DNA of 64,000 bases, taken from Corynebacterium meitnerae. GTDB taxonomy: Bacteria; Actinomycetota; Actinomycetes; Mycobacteriales; Mycobacteriaceae. Below are positions 33,343-41,530 of the stretch, in pieces. Location: assembly GCF_027570075.1 (NCBI RefSeq), contig NZ_JAKMUS010000010.1, positions 1-64,000 on the forward strand, in the 5' to 3' direction. How positions within the stretch are numbered: position 1 is the stretch's first letter; the number at the start of each line of letters is the position of its first letter. The translations under genes and the position numbers were made by a program. A model generated the notes under the pieces. The model searched no databases. It saw nothing but the letters and a program-made list of their open reading frames with translations, and was not told where the DNA came from.

Positions 33343-34997
33343 GCGCCCAGAATCTGGTGCGCCAAGATTTCCATCGGCATGGAGCCCAAGCGCAGGGCCT
33401 TGTCGTGGAACTCACGCAGGCCCATGCCGCGCTCGCGGGCCTTGGCGCGCAGGTCCATCCAATCGCGGTACCCAAGGGCATAGGAGGTGGCCTGGGCAGG
33501 CCAACCCATGTAGCGGTCAATCTCGAAGGTGAGGTTCTGCTCATTCATCGCGGTGTTCTCGCGCAGGAAGGCCTTGGCGTAAGCGGCGTCCCAGTGGCCA
33601 CTGCCGTCTGGGGTCTTCTTTTGCAGGTGCACGCCGATGTCCACGGCCACGCGGGCCATGCGCAGGCGGAGAGAGTCGAGGAGGCCCATGCGGTAGGCGG
33701 GGTCGTCGAAAAGCCCGAGCTCACCCATGAGGGCCTCGGCGTACACAGCCCAGCCTTCGCCGTGCGCGGCGTTCCAGTTGATGGCGCGGCGCCACAGGTT
33801 GAGGGTGTCTCGCTGCGTCATCGCGATGCCTTGCTGCACGTGGTGGCCCGGCACACCCTCGTGGCAGATGCGGGCGAGCTCATGCCAAGTGTGGAACGCG
33901 TCTTGGCCCTCCGGCACGGACCAACACAGCAGGCCAGGGCGCGTGAGGTCCTCCGACGGCGGGGTGTACAGCATGCCGCCAGTGCCGGTCTCTTCCACGC
34001 GGCATTCCAGCGTGCGGATCTCCTCCGGCAGGGTGAACATGGTGCCGTCGAGGCGCTCAATCAGCTGGTCAGTGGTCCGTTGCATCCACTCCACGAGCGC
34101 GTGGCGGTCCGTGATCGTGTAATTCGGGTCCGCGTCCAGGCGCTTGCAGGCGCCGCGGGGGGTGCATTCATCGCCGAAAAGCTCGCGCGCGACAGCTTCT
34201 TGCTTATCGACGACCCCCCTCAACTCCTCCAACGCCCACTCATACGCATCGTCCAAATCCACCGACCGGCCGAGGAACGCCTCCGCGAACAGCTCGTAGC
34301 GCTCCCGTCCCACGGCATCCGCGTGGTGGGCCAGCGGGGCGAGCTCGGTGGAGAGCCAATCCGCCATCTCGCTGAACGCATCCTTGGCCTGGGCAACCGC
34401 CTCTGCGTCGGGGGCGAGGCCGAGGGTTTCCAGGAGGGAGCCGTCATCGCCGAGCGCTTCGCACTGGCTGATCACGGCGTCGATCTGGCGCTGTGTGGCC
34501 ACGTCGCCATGGCTGGCGGCCTCCGCCAGGGACTCCCGGTAGCCGGTCAGCGATGCCCGCACCGCGAACAGGCGGGACGTGAGGTTGTCCAGGTCCTCCT
34601 GCGTCTCCTTCGGCATCACCGTCAGGCAGTTGCGGATCACCTGCACCGGGGACGTCACGTTATTGAGCGCCCGCAGGTTCTCACCAGCGTGGTGCAGATC
34701 CAACTCCACCGCCATCCGGTCACGCAGGATGGCGCCGGTGACGTAATCGACGGCATCAAAATCATCGTCGTCGTCCGAGCAGTCCGTCCCGTCATTCAAT
34801 GCGTCCACGTCCGCAATCAGATCCCTGATGCGATCCGCTACCGCGCCCCAGTGCTCTGGGGAGAAATCCTGCAACTGGTCGTCATGCCCAGGGATGCCCA
34901 ACTCCGTGGCCAAGGTAGGCGAAAGCTCCGCAAGGTCATACACAAAGTCCTCGCAGGTGGCATCAAGCAGGGACGGCTGCCGCTCCGGTGAACTCAT
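33339..34997 (-). CDS. DUF885 family metallopeptidase-like protein
   Basis: A 552-residue cytoplasmic protein of the DUF885 family. The zinc-type motif HEGVPGHH (about residue 378) resembles HExxH variants in this family and is followed by a long helical C-terminal part ending REFHDKALRLGSMPMEILAHQIL. Peptidase activity is inferred from family resemblance. TACACT (35011-35006) lies 8 bp before ATG 34997, a leaderless start. It ends with a 4-bp overlap with the convergent AbrB-like gene. Confidence 0.85.
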   Translation of the reverse strand: MSSPERQPSLLDATCEDFVYDLAELSPTLATELGIPGHDDQLQDFSPEHWGAVADRIRDLIADVDALNDGTDCSDDDDDFDAVDYVTGAILRDRMAVELDLHHAGENLRALNNVTSPVQVIRNCLTVMPKETQEDLDNLTSRLFAVRASLTGYRESLAEAASHGDVATQRQIDAVISQCEALGDDGSLLETLGLAPDAEAVAQAKDAFSEMADWLSTELAPLAHHADAVGRERYELFAEAFLGRSVDLDDAYEWALEELRGVVDKQEAVARELFGDECTPRGACKRLDADPNYTITDRHALVEWMQRTTDQLIERLDGTMFTLPEEIRTLECRVEETGTGGMLYTPPSEDLTRPGLLCWSVPEGQDAFHTWHELARICHEGVPGHHVQQGIAMTQRDTLNLWRRAINWNAAHGEGWAVYAEALMGELGLFDDPAYRMGLLDSLRLRMARVAVDIGVHLQKKTPDGSGHWDAAYAKAFLRENTAMNEQNLTFEIDRYMGWPAQATSYALGYRDWMDLRAKARERGMGLREFHDKALRLGSMPMEILAHQILGA

Positions 34998-35135
34998 AAG
35001 GGAACAGTGTACCGATGATCCTTCCCATTCGAGTGAGCCCTATGAACGGACGTGACCACGCCCGTGGACGCCGCTGCCAACGCACTTCTGGCCCCGATAG
35101 CGGATCTTGCCTAGGTAGGTCGTAATATATTCGCT

Positions 35136-36191
35136 ATGAAGACCCAGTGGTCCGCGTTTTCTCGCCCGCACAATCCCACGGCGAAATGCCTCCACCTCGT
35201 ACGCCTCAACCCGGTGACCTCACGCAGTGAGCTGGTCACCGCGACCGGCCTCTCACAGCCCACCGTGACCCGGGCCATCGCTGCGCTGATGGACGCCGGG
35301 TACGTCACCGAGCGCACCGACCTCACCCGCTCCCAGGGCCGCGGCCGGCCGATCATCCCGCTCGAGCTGACGGACACGCAGGCTGTCCACGCCGGCATCG
35401 CGGTGGGTACGGGCTCCACCTACGTGGCGCTCTTTGACATCAAGGGCCGCACCATCCGCGACTCCGAACTAGACATCCACGTCGCCGACATGAGCCAGGA
35501 CGACTTCATCCAGCACATCATGGCCGGGCTGAACCGCCTCATGGCGGACCTGTCGCGGCCGCTGGCCACGGTGGGGGTGACTACGTCCGGTAGCGTCAGC
35601 CCCGACGGCGTGGTCAACGCGCCGAACCTGGGGTGGAAGGATGCGCCGTTCGGCTCCGAGATGCGGGAGCAGTTCTCGGTGCCGGTGCAGGTGACGTCGG
35701 CGGTGTCCGCGATCGTCGGGTCGGAGATCCAGTCCGCGCTGACCATTGACGGCGCACCGATGATGGCGCTGTTCGCGGATGACTCGATCGGTGCGGCCGT
35801 CACGCAGGACAAGGGGGTTCTGCCCATCGCGGTTGACCGGCCGGATCTGACCACGCACGGGGTGCTGGGCGAGCAGTCGCTGGTGAGCGCGGTGCAGGCT
35901 GCCCAGTCGGATGCGGCGCTACGCAAGGTGCTGGATGAGCGCGCGGAGACCATCGGGAAGCTCGCCGCGGAACTCATGCAGGAGCATTCGACTCCGGCGT
36001 TGGTTGTCGCAGGCTCCGCGCTTATCGACGATCCCGCCGCCCCCGCCCTCTTCGCCCGCTCCGTCCGGTCCGTGCTGCCGGAGGCATCGCTGCGGATGAT
36101 CCCCACGCACCGCGAAATGGTGCGCGATATTGCCCGGGCGGTGGCGCTAGATCTGGTACTCCGTGAGCCCCTCTCGGTGACGACGCCCTAG
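35136..36191 (+). CDS. ROK family transcriptional regulator
   Basis: A 351-residue regulator with an N-terminal winged helix (SRSELVTATGLSQPTVTRAIAALMDAGYVTER, residues about 28-60) and a ROK sugar-kinase-like domain. The kinase-type ATP-binding and zinc motifs are degenerate (no clear CxCGxxGC), so it is likely a sugar-responsive repressor without kinase activity. TAATAT (35123-35128) stands 7 bp before ATG 35136, a leaderless start. Its targets are not obvious; it overlaps the convergent next gene by 45 bp. Confidence 0.82.
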   Translation: MKTQWSAFSRPHNPTAKCLHLVRLNPVTSRSELVTATGLSQPTVTRAIAALMDAGYVTERTDLTRSQGRGRPIIPLELTDTQAVHAGIAVGTGSTYVALFDIKGRTIRDSELDIHVADMSQDDFIQHIMAGLNRLMADLSRPLATVGVTTSGSVSPDGVVNAPNLGWKDAPFGSEMREQFSVPVQVTSAVSAIVGSEIQSALTIDGAPMMALFADDSIGAAVTQDKGVLPIAVDRPDLTTHGVLGEQSLVSAVQAAQSDAALRKVLDERAETIGKLAAELMQEHSTPALVVAGSALIDDPAAPALFARSVRSVLPEASLRMIPTHREMVRDIARAVALDLVLREPLSVTTP

Positions 36192-36671
36192 GTCCACGTA
36201 CTTTGCCGCGTGGGTGATGAGCCCGGCGCGCTCCTCTACACTGAGTTCCCGGCGCACCTTGGCGGGGACGCCGGCTGCGAGGGAGCCGTCGGGGATGTCC
36301 TGGCCCTCAAGGACCACCGCCCCACCCCCAATGATGCAGCCGGTGCCGATGGTGGAGTGCGCTAGGACGGTGGCGCCCATGCCGATGAGGGTGCCGTTGC
36401 TGATGCGCTCCCCGTGCACCATGGCCAGGTGGCCGATGGTGACGTCCTCCCCGATCACGTGTTCCGTGCCTGTTTGCACGTGGATGACGCTGCCGTCCTG
36501 GATGTTGGTGCGGGCGCCGATGTGGATAGCGCCGACGTCGCCACGAATAACCACGCCAGGGAAGATAGCCACGTCCGGGCCGATGGTGACGTTACCGATG
36601 ATGGTGGCCTCCCTGGCCACATACGCCGACGGATCAATGACCGGGTGGGCGCCTTCGAAGCTGTAGAGCAT
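36147..36671 (-). CDS. Gamma-carbonic anhydrase-like hexapeptide-repeat protein
   Basis: A 174-residue left-handed beta-helix protein with hexapeptide repeats from about residue 13 to 135. The three His of the gamma-carbonic anhydrase metal site are in SVIHVQ and GHLAMVHG. CO2 hydration or a related metal-dependent activity is possible; close relatives include PaaY-like and acyltransferase-like proteins. TACGCT (36684-36679) lies 7 bp before ATG 36671, a leaderless start. The last 45 bp run opposite to the ROK gene. Confidence 0.85.
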   Translation of the reverse strand: MLYSFEGAHPVIDPSAYVAREATIIGNVTIGPDVAIFPGVVIRGDVGAIHIGARTNIQDGSVIHVQTGTEHVIGEDVTIGHLAMVHGERISNGTLIGMGATVLAHSTIGTGCIIGGGAVVLEGQDIPDGSLAAGVPAKVRRELSVEERAGLITHAAKYVDLGRRHREGLTEYQI

Positions 36672-36676
36672 GCGCC

Positions 36677-37888
36677 TTAGCGTAGCTGGAGGCGCGGTAT
36701 CAGGGCGTGGATGATGTAGCCGAGAATCAGAGCCACACCCGCGTACACGTACAGGCTGGAGCGGTGGTAACCCACGAGGGGTTCAAGGTTCGTGGCCGAA
36801 AACGGAACCATCACGATAAACAGCACGAGGCAGGACACCAACCCCGCCAGCTGCGCTGGCATGATGCGCGCCGCCGCACGGTTCACGCCGACGAAGATGG
36901 CCACACCGAGCGGCATAATCCAGACCCAGTGGTGGTACCAGGAAAACGGCGACACCAGGCACGACCCCATCCCCACCATGCCAACGGCCGCCGGCAGATT
37001 ATCGCGCTGCACCGCCAGCCACGCGGCCCACGCGACGAGCGCCACGGTAAGCAGCGCCAACACCAGCCACACCGCTCCCGACTCGATGCCGAAGTCGCGT
37101 ACCAGCACCGACTTGATCGACTGCGCCCCCGTATTCGAGTGCACGCCGACGCGGTCGGAGGAGAACATGGCGTCCGTCCAGAAGTGCTTCGCGTCCGGCA
37201 CCGTCAGGAAACCAAGGGCGACGGTGGCAAGGAATACAACGATGCTCCCCACCGCCGCTGCCCACCGCCGCTGCACCAAAAACAGCAGCCCGAAAAACGC
37301 CGGAGTGAGCTTAATGCCCGCGGCCAGACCCACGCCGACGCCGGGCAGGCGACGTGTCTTGGGCAAGAAGTCCAAACACACCAGCACCATGAGCAGGATG
37401 TTCACCTGGCCCCAGAACAACGTGGCGTGCAGCGGCTCCGTCCCCAACAGGAAGAAAGCAGCCATGGCAGGAAGGATCACCACGAACGCCGGCGTCATCT
37501 TCACCCCCAGCCGCACGAAACACAGCCACAACACCAGCATGGTGCCCGCGATGGACATGGTGTGCCACAGCACCGTCACCTCGAGATCCCCAAACACACC
37601 CAGCCACGAAAACAGCAGGCCCGAAAACGGTGGGTATGTGAACGGCAGATCATTAAAAATATTCCCGGCGTACAGGGCGTCCCCCGCCGACACACGCTCC
37701 CCACCGCGCAGGTAAATCCACAGGTCAAGCGGGATATCCGTCTTGAACACGCTGTCTAACGTGTCAGAGTTCGCCCGATAGCGCAGCAGCACAACAATAA
37801 ACGCCAACGGCAGCACCAACGCCGCCGTCATCTGCCCTGCCAACTGCTTCACATTGTGCTTCTCACTGCGCTTCTCACCGGTTTCCAC
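36677..37888 (-). CDS. GT87/DUF2029 membrane mannosyltransferase-like protein
   Basis: A 403-residue protein with about ten membrane helices in the DUF2029 (GT87) family of polyprenyl-phosphate-mannose-dependent alpha-1,2-mannosyltransferases such as PimE and corynebacterial lipoglycan enzymes. The first external loop carries LDLWIYLRGGERVSAGDALY, where the catalytic Asp of GT-C enzymes sits. A role in lipomannan or PIM synthesis is inferred from the family. GTG 37888 lies 7 bp after TATCTT (37901-37896), a leaderless start. The stop is 5 bp before the hexapeptide gene start, inside that gene's promoter. Confidence 0.78.
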   Translation of the reverse strand: METGEKRSEKHNVKQLAGQMTAALVLPLAFIVVLLRYRANSDTLDSVFKTDIPLDLWIYLRGGERVSAGDALYAGNIFNDLPFTYPPFSGLLFSWLGVFGDLEVTVLWHTMSIAGTMLVLWLCFVRLGVKMTPAFVVILPAMAAFFLLGTEPLHATLFWGQVNILLMVLVCLDFLPKTRRLPGVGVGLAAGIKLTPAFFGLLFLVQRRWAAAVGSIVVFLATVALGFLTVPDAKHFWTDAMFSSDRVGVHSNTGAQSIKSVLVRDFGIESGAVWLVLALLTVALVAWAAWLAVQRDNLPAAVGMVGMGSCLVSPFSWYHHWVWIMPLGVAIFVGVNRAAARIMPAQLAGLVSCLVLFIVMVPFSATNLEPLVGYHRSSLYVYAGVALILGYIIHALIPRLQLR

Positions 37889-37918
37889 AGTGAAGAAGAT
37901 ACCCCCTGAGTAGGCGAA

Positions 37919-39340
37919 TCAGCGGAAAGGAACCTCCCCTTGTGCGCGACGTAATTTACGAGTCCGCAACCTCTCCGGATTCTTCGCCAACTTCTCCATC
38001 GTCCGCACCGCGCACATCACGTGCGCCTCCTTCGAATTGGAGTAGAAAGCCTGCGCCGCCGCCGGCAGCTTCGGCACCGCATGCAACGGCAGGTCCGACA
38101 CGGCCAGCAACGTCCCATACGGCACCCGGTACCGGTAGCCATTCGCGGCGATGGTGCAGGACTCCATGTCCACCGCCACCGCCGTTGACCCCCGCAACCA
38201 CGCCCACAGGTCCTGCGGGGTCTGCCACTCCCAATTGCGGTCATCCGTGGACAGCACCGTGCCGGTGCGCATGAGGGACTGCTCCTCCTCCCCATAGATC
38301 CGCTTTACGGACTTCTCCAGAGTCCGCTGGATCTCCGGGATCGCCGGGATGGGCAGCTCGCGCTCAATATGGTTGTTCAGCACATGGTCGCGGCGCTCAT
38401 AGGCGTTGCCGAGGATGAGGTCCCCAATGCGCATGCGGGCGTCCAGGCCGGCGCAGTGCCCGATCATGATCCAACACTCTGGGCGCAGAACCGCCAGACA
38501 GTCCGTGATCGTCTTCGCGTTCGACGGCCCGACCCCAATGTTGATCATGGTCACGCCCGAATTGTTCTCCGCCACCAAGTCATAGCGCGGCATCTGGTAG
38601 CGCGAGACCAGGTCAGCAGCCACGGCATCAACGTCCGCGCCACCAGACGCGACGTCCGCGGGGGTGATACGCCGCCCATTTGGCAGGAGCAGGGCGGTGT
38701 ACCGGGTCCCCTCCCGCGCCAGTTCACTCAAGCCGAAGCGGACGAACTCGCGGGTGTGCATGTCGTAGTTGGTGAACAGGATGTAGCGCTGCACCGATTC
38801 CACGGGGATGCCGGTGTAGTGCTCGATGCGTTCGCAGGCGATGTCGAAGCGTTGGGGCCCGAAGTGGAAGAGGGGTTTTTCGGGGGAGTGGAAGGCGTCC
38901 CAGTCGCCGTCGATAATTGCATCGTGCACATCGTCGAGCGTGGGGCGCGGGATGTCTGTGCGGCGCGCTTCACTGACTTGGCCGAGGCCGCGGATGTATT
39001 CGGGCGGGATGCCCACGTCGGAGTAGCCGACCGAGATCTCGCACGGGTAGTTCGCGGCGAGGCATTCCAACTGGTGGCGCAGGTAGGCCTCCATCATGTC
39101 GGGCCGGGAGATCACCGCCGAGTAGGTGCCGGCCTCATCGACGTAGCCGAAGGGCTGGGAGCGGTCGATCGGCCGCCACTCGGTGATGCTCACCGCGATC
39201 TTCGGGTACAAAACCTCGTTGTAGCGCGAAAAATCGCCGGTGGCAACGCATTCACGCGCACGTTCGCATGACGCCGCATACAGCTCTTTTAGCTTATCGA
39301 CGCCCTCACTCACACTTCCCATTACATCCAACTGCCCCAT
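37919..39340 (-). CDS. amn: AMP nucleosidase
   Basis: A 473-residue enzyme that splits AMP into adenine and ribose 5-phosphate. The N-terminal AMP nucleosidase domain (about 1-170) has the YSAVISRPDMMEAYLRHQLE region. The C-terminal nucleoside phosphorylase-like domain has MINIGVGPSNAKTITDCLAVL, MIGHCAGLDARMRIGDLILG and the ligand-binding VDMESCTIAANGYRYRVPYG. ATG 39340 is chosen because TAGGCT (39354-39349) is 8 bp upstream; an in-frame TTG at 39349 overlaps that hexamer. It is divergent from the lipoprotein gene with back-to-back promoters. Confidence 0.92.
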   Translation of the reverse strand: MGQLDVMGSVSEGVDKLKELYAASCERARECVATGDFSRYNEVLYPKIAVSITEWRPIDRSQPFGYVDEAGTYSAVISRPDMMEAYLRHQLECLAANYPCEISVGYSDVGIPPEYIRGLGQVSEARRTDIPRPTLDDVHDAIIDGDWDAFHSPEKPLFHFGPQRFDIACERIEHYTGIPVESVQRYILFTNYDMHTREFVRFGLSELAREGTRYTALLLPNGRRITPADVASGGADVDAVAADLVSRYQMPRYDLVAENNSGVTMINIGVGPSNAKTITDCLAVLRPECWIMIGHCAGLDARMRIGDLILGNAYERRDHVLNNHIERELPIPAIPEIQRTLEKSVKRIYGEEEQSLMRTGTVLSTDDRNWEWQTPQDLWAWLRGSTAVAVDMESCTIAANGYRYRVPYGTLLAVSDLPLHAVPKLPAAAQAFYSNSKEAHVMCAVRTMEKLAKNPERLRTRKLRRAQGEVPFR

Positions 39341-39348
39341 GCCGCCCA

Positions 39349-39360
39349 AGCCTATAAGAT
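39349..39360. promoter_or_regulatory. Abutting divergent -10 elements (amn / lipoprotein)
   Basis: TAGGCT on the minus strand (39354-39349) directly adjoins TAAGAT on the plus strand (39355-39360). They serve start codons at 39340 and 39368, 27 bp apart. Neither gene has space for a leader or a Shine-Dalgarno. Confidence 0.6.
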
Positions 39361-39367
39361 CCTCGGT

Positions 39368-40177
39368 GTGAAGAAGCGGTATGCGGCGCTGGCGAGCGTC
39401 TTCCTGGTGACTGGGGTTGCCATGGGAGGCTGCTCGCGGGTGGCGGAACCGGCTACACCTGAGGGGCCTGCTCCTGAAGTCGGGGCGGTGTCTGGGGCGC
39501 GGCTGGATCTCAGTGGCCTGTCTAAGAAGGTCGCGGCAATCGAGGAAGAAACGGGCGTCCAGGTGGGCGTGGCCATCTTCGACGGCACCCAGGATGTGAC
39601 GGCCGGTTCAGTGGGAGTGCTGCCGGCGTGGTCCACGATCAAGGTGCCGATCGCGCTGGTGGCGCAGGAACACTGCGCGTACGGGGAGGCTGCGGTGCCG
39701 GACCTCACGGAGGCGGCCATCGAGTGGTCGGACAATGACGCCACGAACCAACTGTGGTCCTGCATCGGGCCAGACGCGGAGGCGGAGAAGTTGGTGTCGG
39801 AGGAGATCGCGAAGAGTGGCATCACCGTCGCCCCGGAGGCCGCATGGGGCGCCACCGTGTGGACTTTGCCTGGTCAGGCGCGGTACGGGCACTACTTGGC
39901 GTCGCTGCCCGCAGACAACCCGGTGATCGTGGAGATGCATAAAATTGTCGACGAACATCGCTACGGCCTCGGCCAACTCGATAATGTGCCCTTCAAGGGC
40001 GGCTGGTCCGACGCACCCGATGGGTCGTGGCACACCCGCCAATTCGGGTTCACCACGGTGGGTGACACCACCTACGGCATCGCCATCGGTGCCCGTTCCC
40101 TCGACGGCTCCGAGGAAGACTGCCAAGAGGCACTCACCCGTGTCGCCGACTATCTCAAGGAGGCAAAGGTTGACTGA
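39368..40177 (+). CDS. Lipoprotein with class A beta-lactamase-like motifs
   Basis: A 269-residue predicted lipoprotein: basic n-region, hydrophobic core and lipobox VAMGGC (Cys near residue 22). The mature part shows SxxK in AWSTIKVP, SDN in EWSDNDATNQ and KGG in FKGGWSD, the three penicillin-recognising motifs in the right order. It may hydrolyse or bind beta-lactams or act on peptidoglycan peptides. GTG 39368 follows TAAGAT (39355-39360) by 7 bp: leaderless. The M20 peptidase starts inside its last codons. Confidence 0.7.
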   Translation: MKKRYAALASVFLVTGVAMGGCSRVAEPATPEGPAPEVGAVSGARLDLSGLSKKVAAIEEETGVQVGVAIFDGTQDVTAGSVGVLPAWSTIKVPIALVAQEHCAYGEAAVPDLTEAAIEWSDNDATNQLWSCIGPDAEAEKLVSEEIAKSGITVAPEAAWGATVWTLPGQARYGHYLASLPADNPVIVEMHKIVDEHRYGLGQLDNVPFKGGWSDAPDGSWHTRQFGFTTVGDTTYGIAIGARSLDGSEEDCQEALTRVADYLKEAKVD

Positions 40178-41468
40178 ACAAACCACGATTGATCTGCTGC
40201 GCCAGCTCATCCGCAACGCGTGCGTCAATGATCTGACCGCGGATTCTGGCCAGGAGGTGCGCAACGCTGAGACCCTGGAGGAGTTCTTCGCCGGCACCGA
40301 TGTGAAGGTGCAGCGCTTTGAACCCCACCCCGGTCGTGTGTCCGTCGCGTTCACCGTCGAGGGCACGGACCCCGAGGCGGAGCCGTTGACGTTGTTGGGG
40401 CATACGGATGTGGTGCCCGTCGATAACCCGAAATGGACGAAGGATCCGTTCGGCGCGGAGATTGAGAACGGACGCATCTACGGACGTGGCGCGATGGACA
40501 TGCTGTTCATCACCGCGGCGATGGCCGTTGTCACGCGCGAAGTGGCGCAGTCGGCGGAGCGCCCGCGCGGCACCTTGACCTTCGTGGCCTGCGCTGATGA
40601 GGAGGCCCGCGGTGGCCTTGGTGCCGGCTGGATCGCCGAGCACGAGCCGGATGCGTTCAGCTGGCGCAACTGCCTGTCTGAGACGGCCGGGTCGCACCTG
40701 CCGGATGCTCTCGTCGTGGTGGTGGGTGAAAAGGGTGCGGCGCAGCGTCGCATCACCATCCACGGCGATGCCGGCCACGGGTCCGCGCCGTATGGGCGCG
40801 AGTTGACGGTGGGGCTGGTGGGTGAGGTCGCCCGCCGATTAGCAAGCATTGAGCCACCCGTTGTCTCCGATGACCTGTGGAAAGGCTACGTGCGCGCCTT
40901 CCGCTTCGACCCTGCCACGGAGGAGCAACTGTTGCGCGGGGAGAACTACGAGGCCCTCGGTCCGCTTGCCCGCTACTCCCACGCGATGAGCCACCTGACC
41001 GTGTCGCCGACCGTTCTTCGCGCGGGCGGGGCGATCAACGTGCTGCCGTCGAACGCGTACGTGGAGCTGGACATTCGTCCGCTTCCTGGACAGACGCAGG
41101 AGGAAGTCGACGAGGTGCTGCGTGAGGCACTCGGTGATCTGGCGGAGCGTGTGGAAATCGAGCACTTGATCACTGAGGACGCCACCGTCTCCCCCGCCTC
41201 TGGGCCGCTGTATGAGGCGATCGTGGAGACGTACGGGGAGTTCTTCCCCGGCGTGCCCGTGGTGCCGACGATTGCTGCCGGCGGCTCCGACCTCCGCTTT
41301 GGCCGCCGCAAAGGTGGCGTGGGCTACGGGTTTGCCCTGCATGCGGCCGGTCGTGGGTTTGGTGAAGTGCTAGACCAACTGCACTCGCACGACGAGTACG
41401 TCGAGGTCGAAGATGTGGAACTGACCACCAAGGCCTACCGCTCCTTGGTGCAAAAGTTCGTGTTTTAA
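40170..41468 (+). CDS. M20 family metallopeptidase
   Basis: A 432-residue peptidase or deacylase of the M20/M28 type with a binuclear zinc site: His and Asp in LLGHTDVVP, bridging Asp in GRGAMDM, the Glu pair in ADEEARGG, His in HGDAGHGS and a final His in HSHDEYVE. The lid (dimerisation) domain lies at about 175-290. TTG 40170 is chosen because AAGGAGG stands 6 bp upstream and it overlaps the lipoprotein stop by 8 bp; an upstream frame without a start-site signal is ignored. Coupling to the lipoprotein hints at peptide turnover. Confidence 0.85.
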   Translation: MTEQTTIDLLRQLIRNACVNDLTADSGQEVRNAETLEEFFAGTDVKVQRFEPHPGRVSVAFTVEGTDPEAEPLTLLGHTDVVPVDNPKWTKDPFGAEIENGRIYGRGAMDMLFITAAMAVVTREVAQSAERPRGTLTFVACADEEARGGLGAGWIAEHEPDAFSWRNCLSETAGSHLPDALVVVVGEKGAAQRRITIHGDAGHGSAPYGRELTVGLVGEVARRLASIEPPVVSDDLWKGYVRAFRFDPATEEQLLRGENYEALGPLARYSHAMSHLTVSPTVLRAGGAINVLPSNAYVELDIRPLPGQTQEEVDEVLREALGDLAERVEIEHLITEDATVSPASGPLYEAIVETYGEFFPGVPVVPTIAAGGSDLRFGRRKGGVGYGFALHAAGRGFGEVLDQLHSHDEYVEVEDVELTTKAYRSLVQKFVF

Positions 41469-41530
41469 CGCAAAAGTTTTCTTCCGAACACCCTGCCCCG
41501 AAGGGTGGACGTGCATTATCTTGGGGGACT

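Noticed and set aside
33357..34991. 544-codon plus-strand frame opposite the DUF885 gene
   Set aside because: Composition is His/Arg/Val/Gly-rich as in antisense frames; the minus strand encodes a recognisable peptidase family.
41489..41507. Hairpin CACCCT/AGGGTG between the M20 gene and gabD2 as a terminator
   Set aside because: Only six pairs with no T run; too weak to list as a feature.
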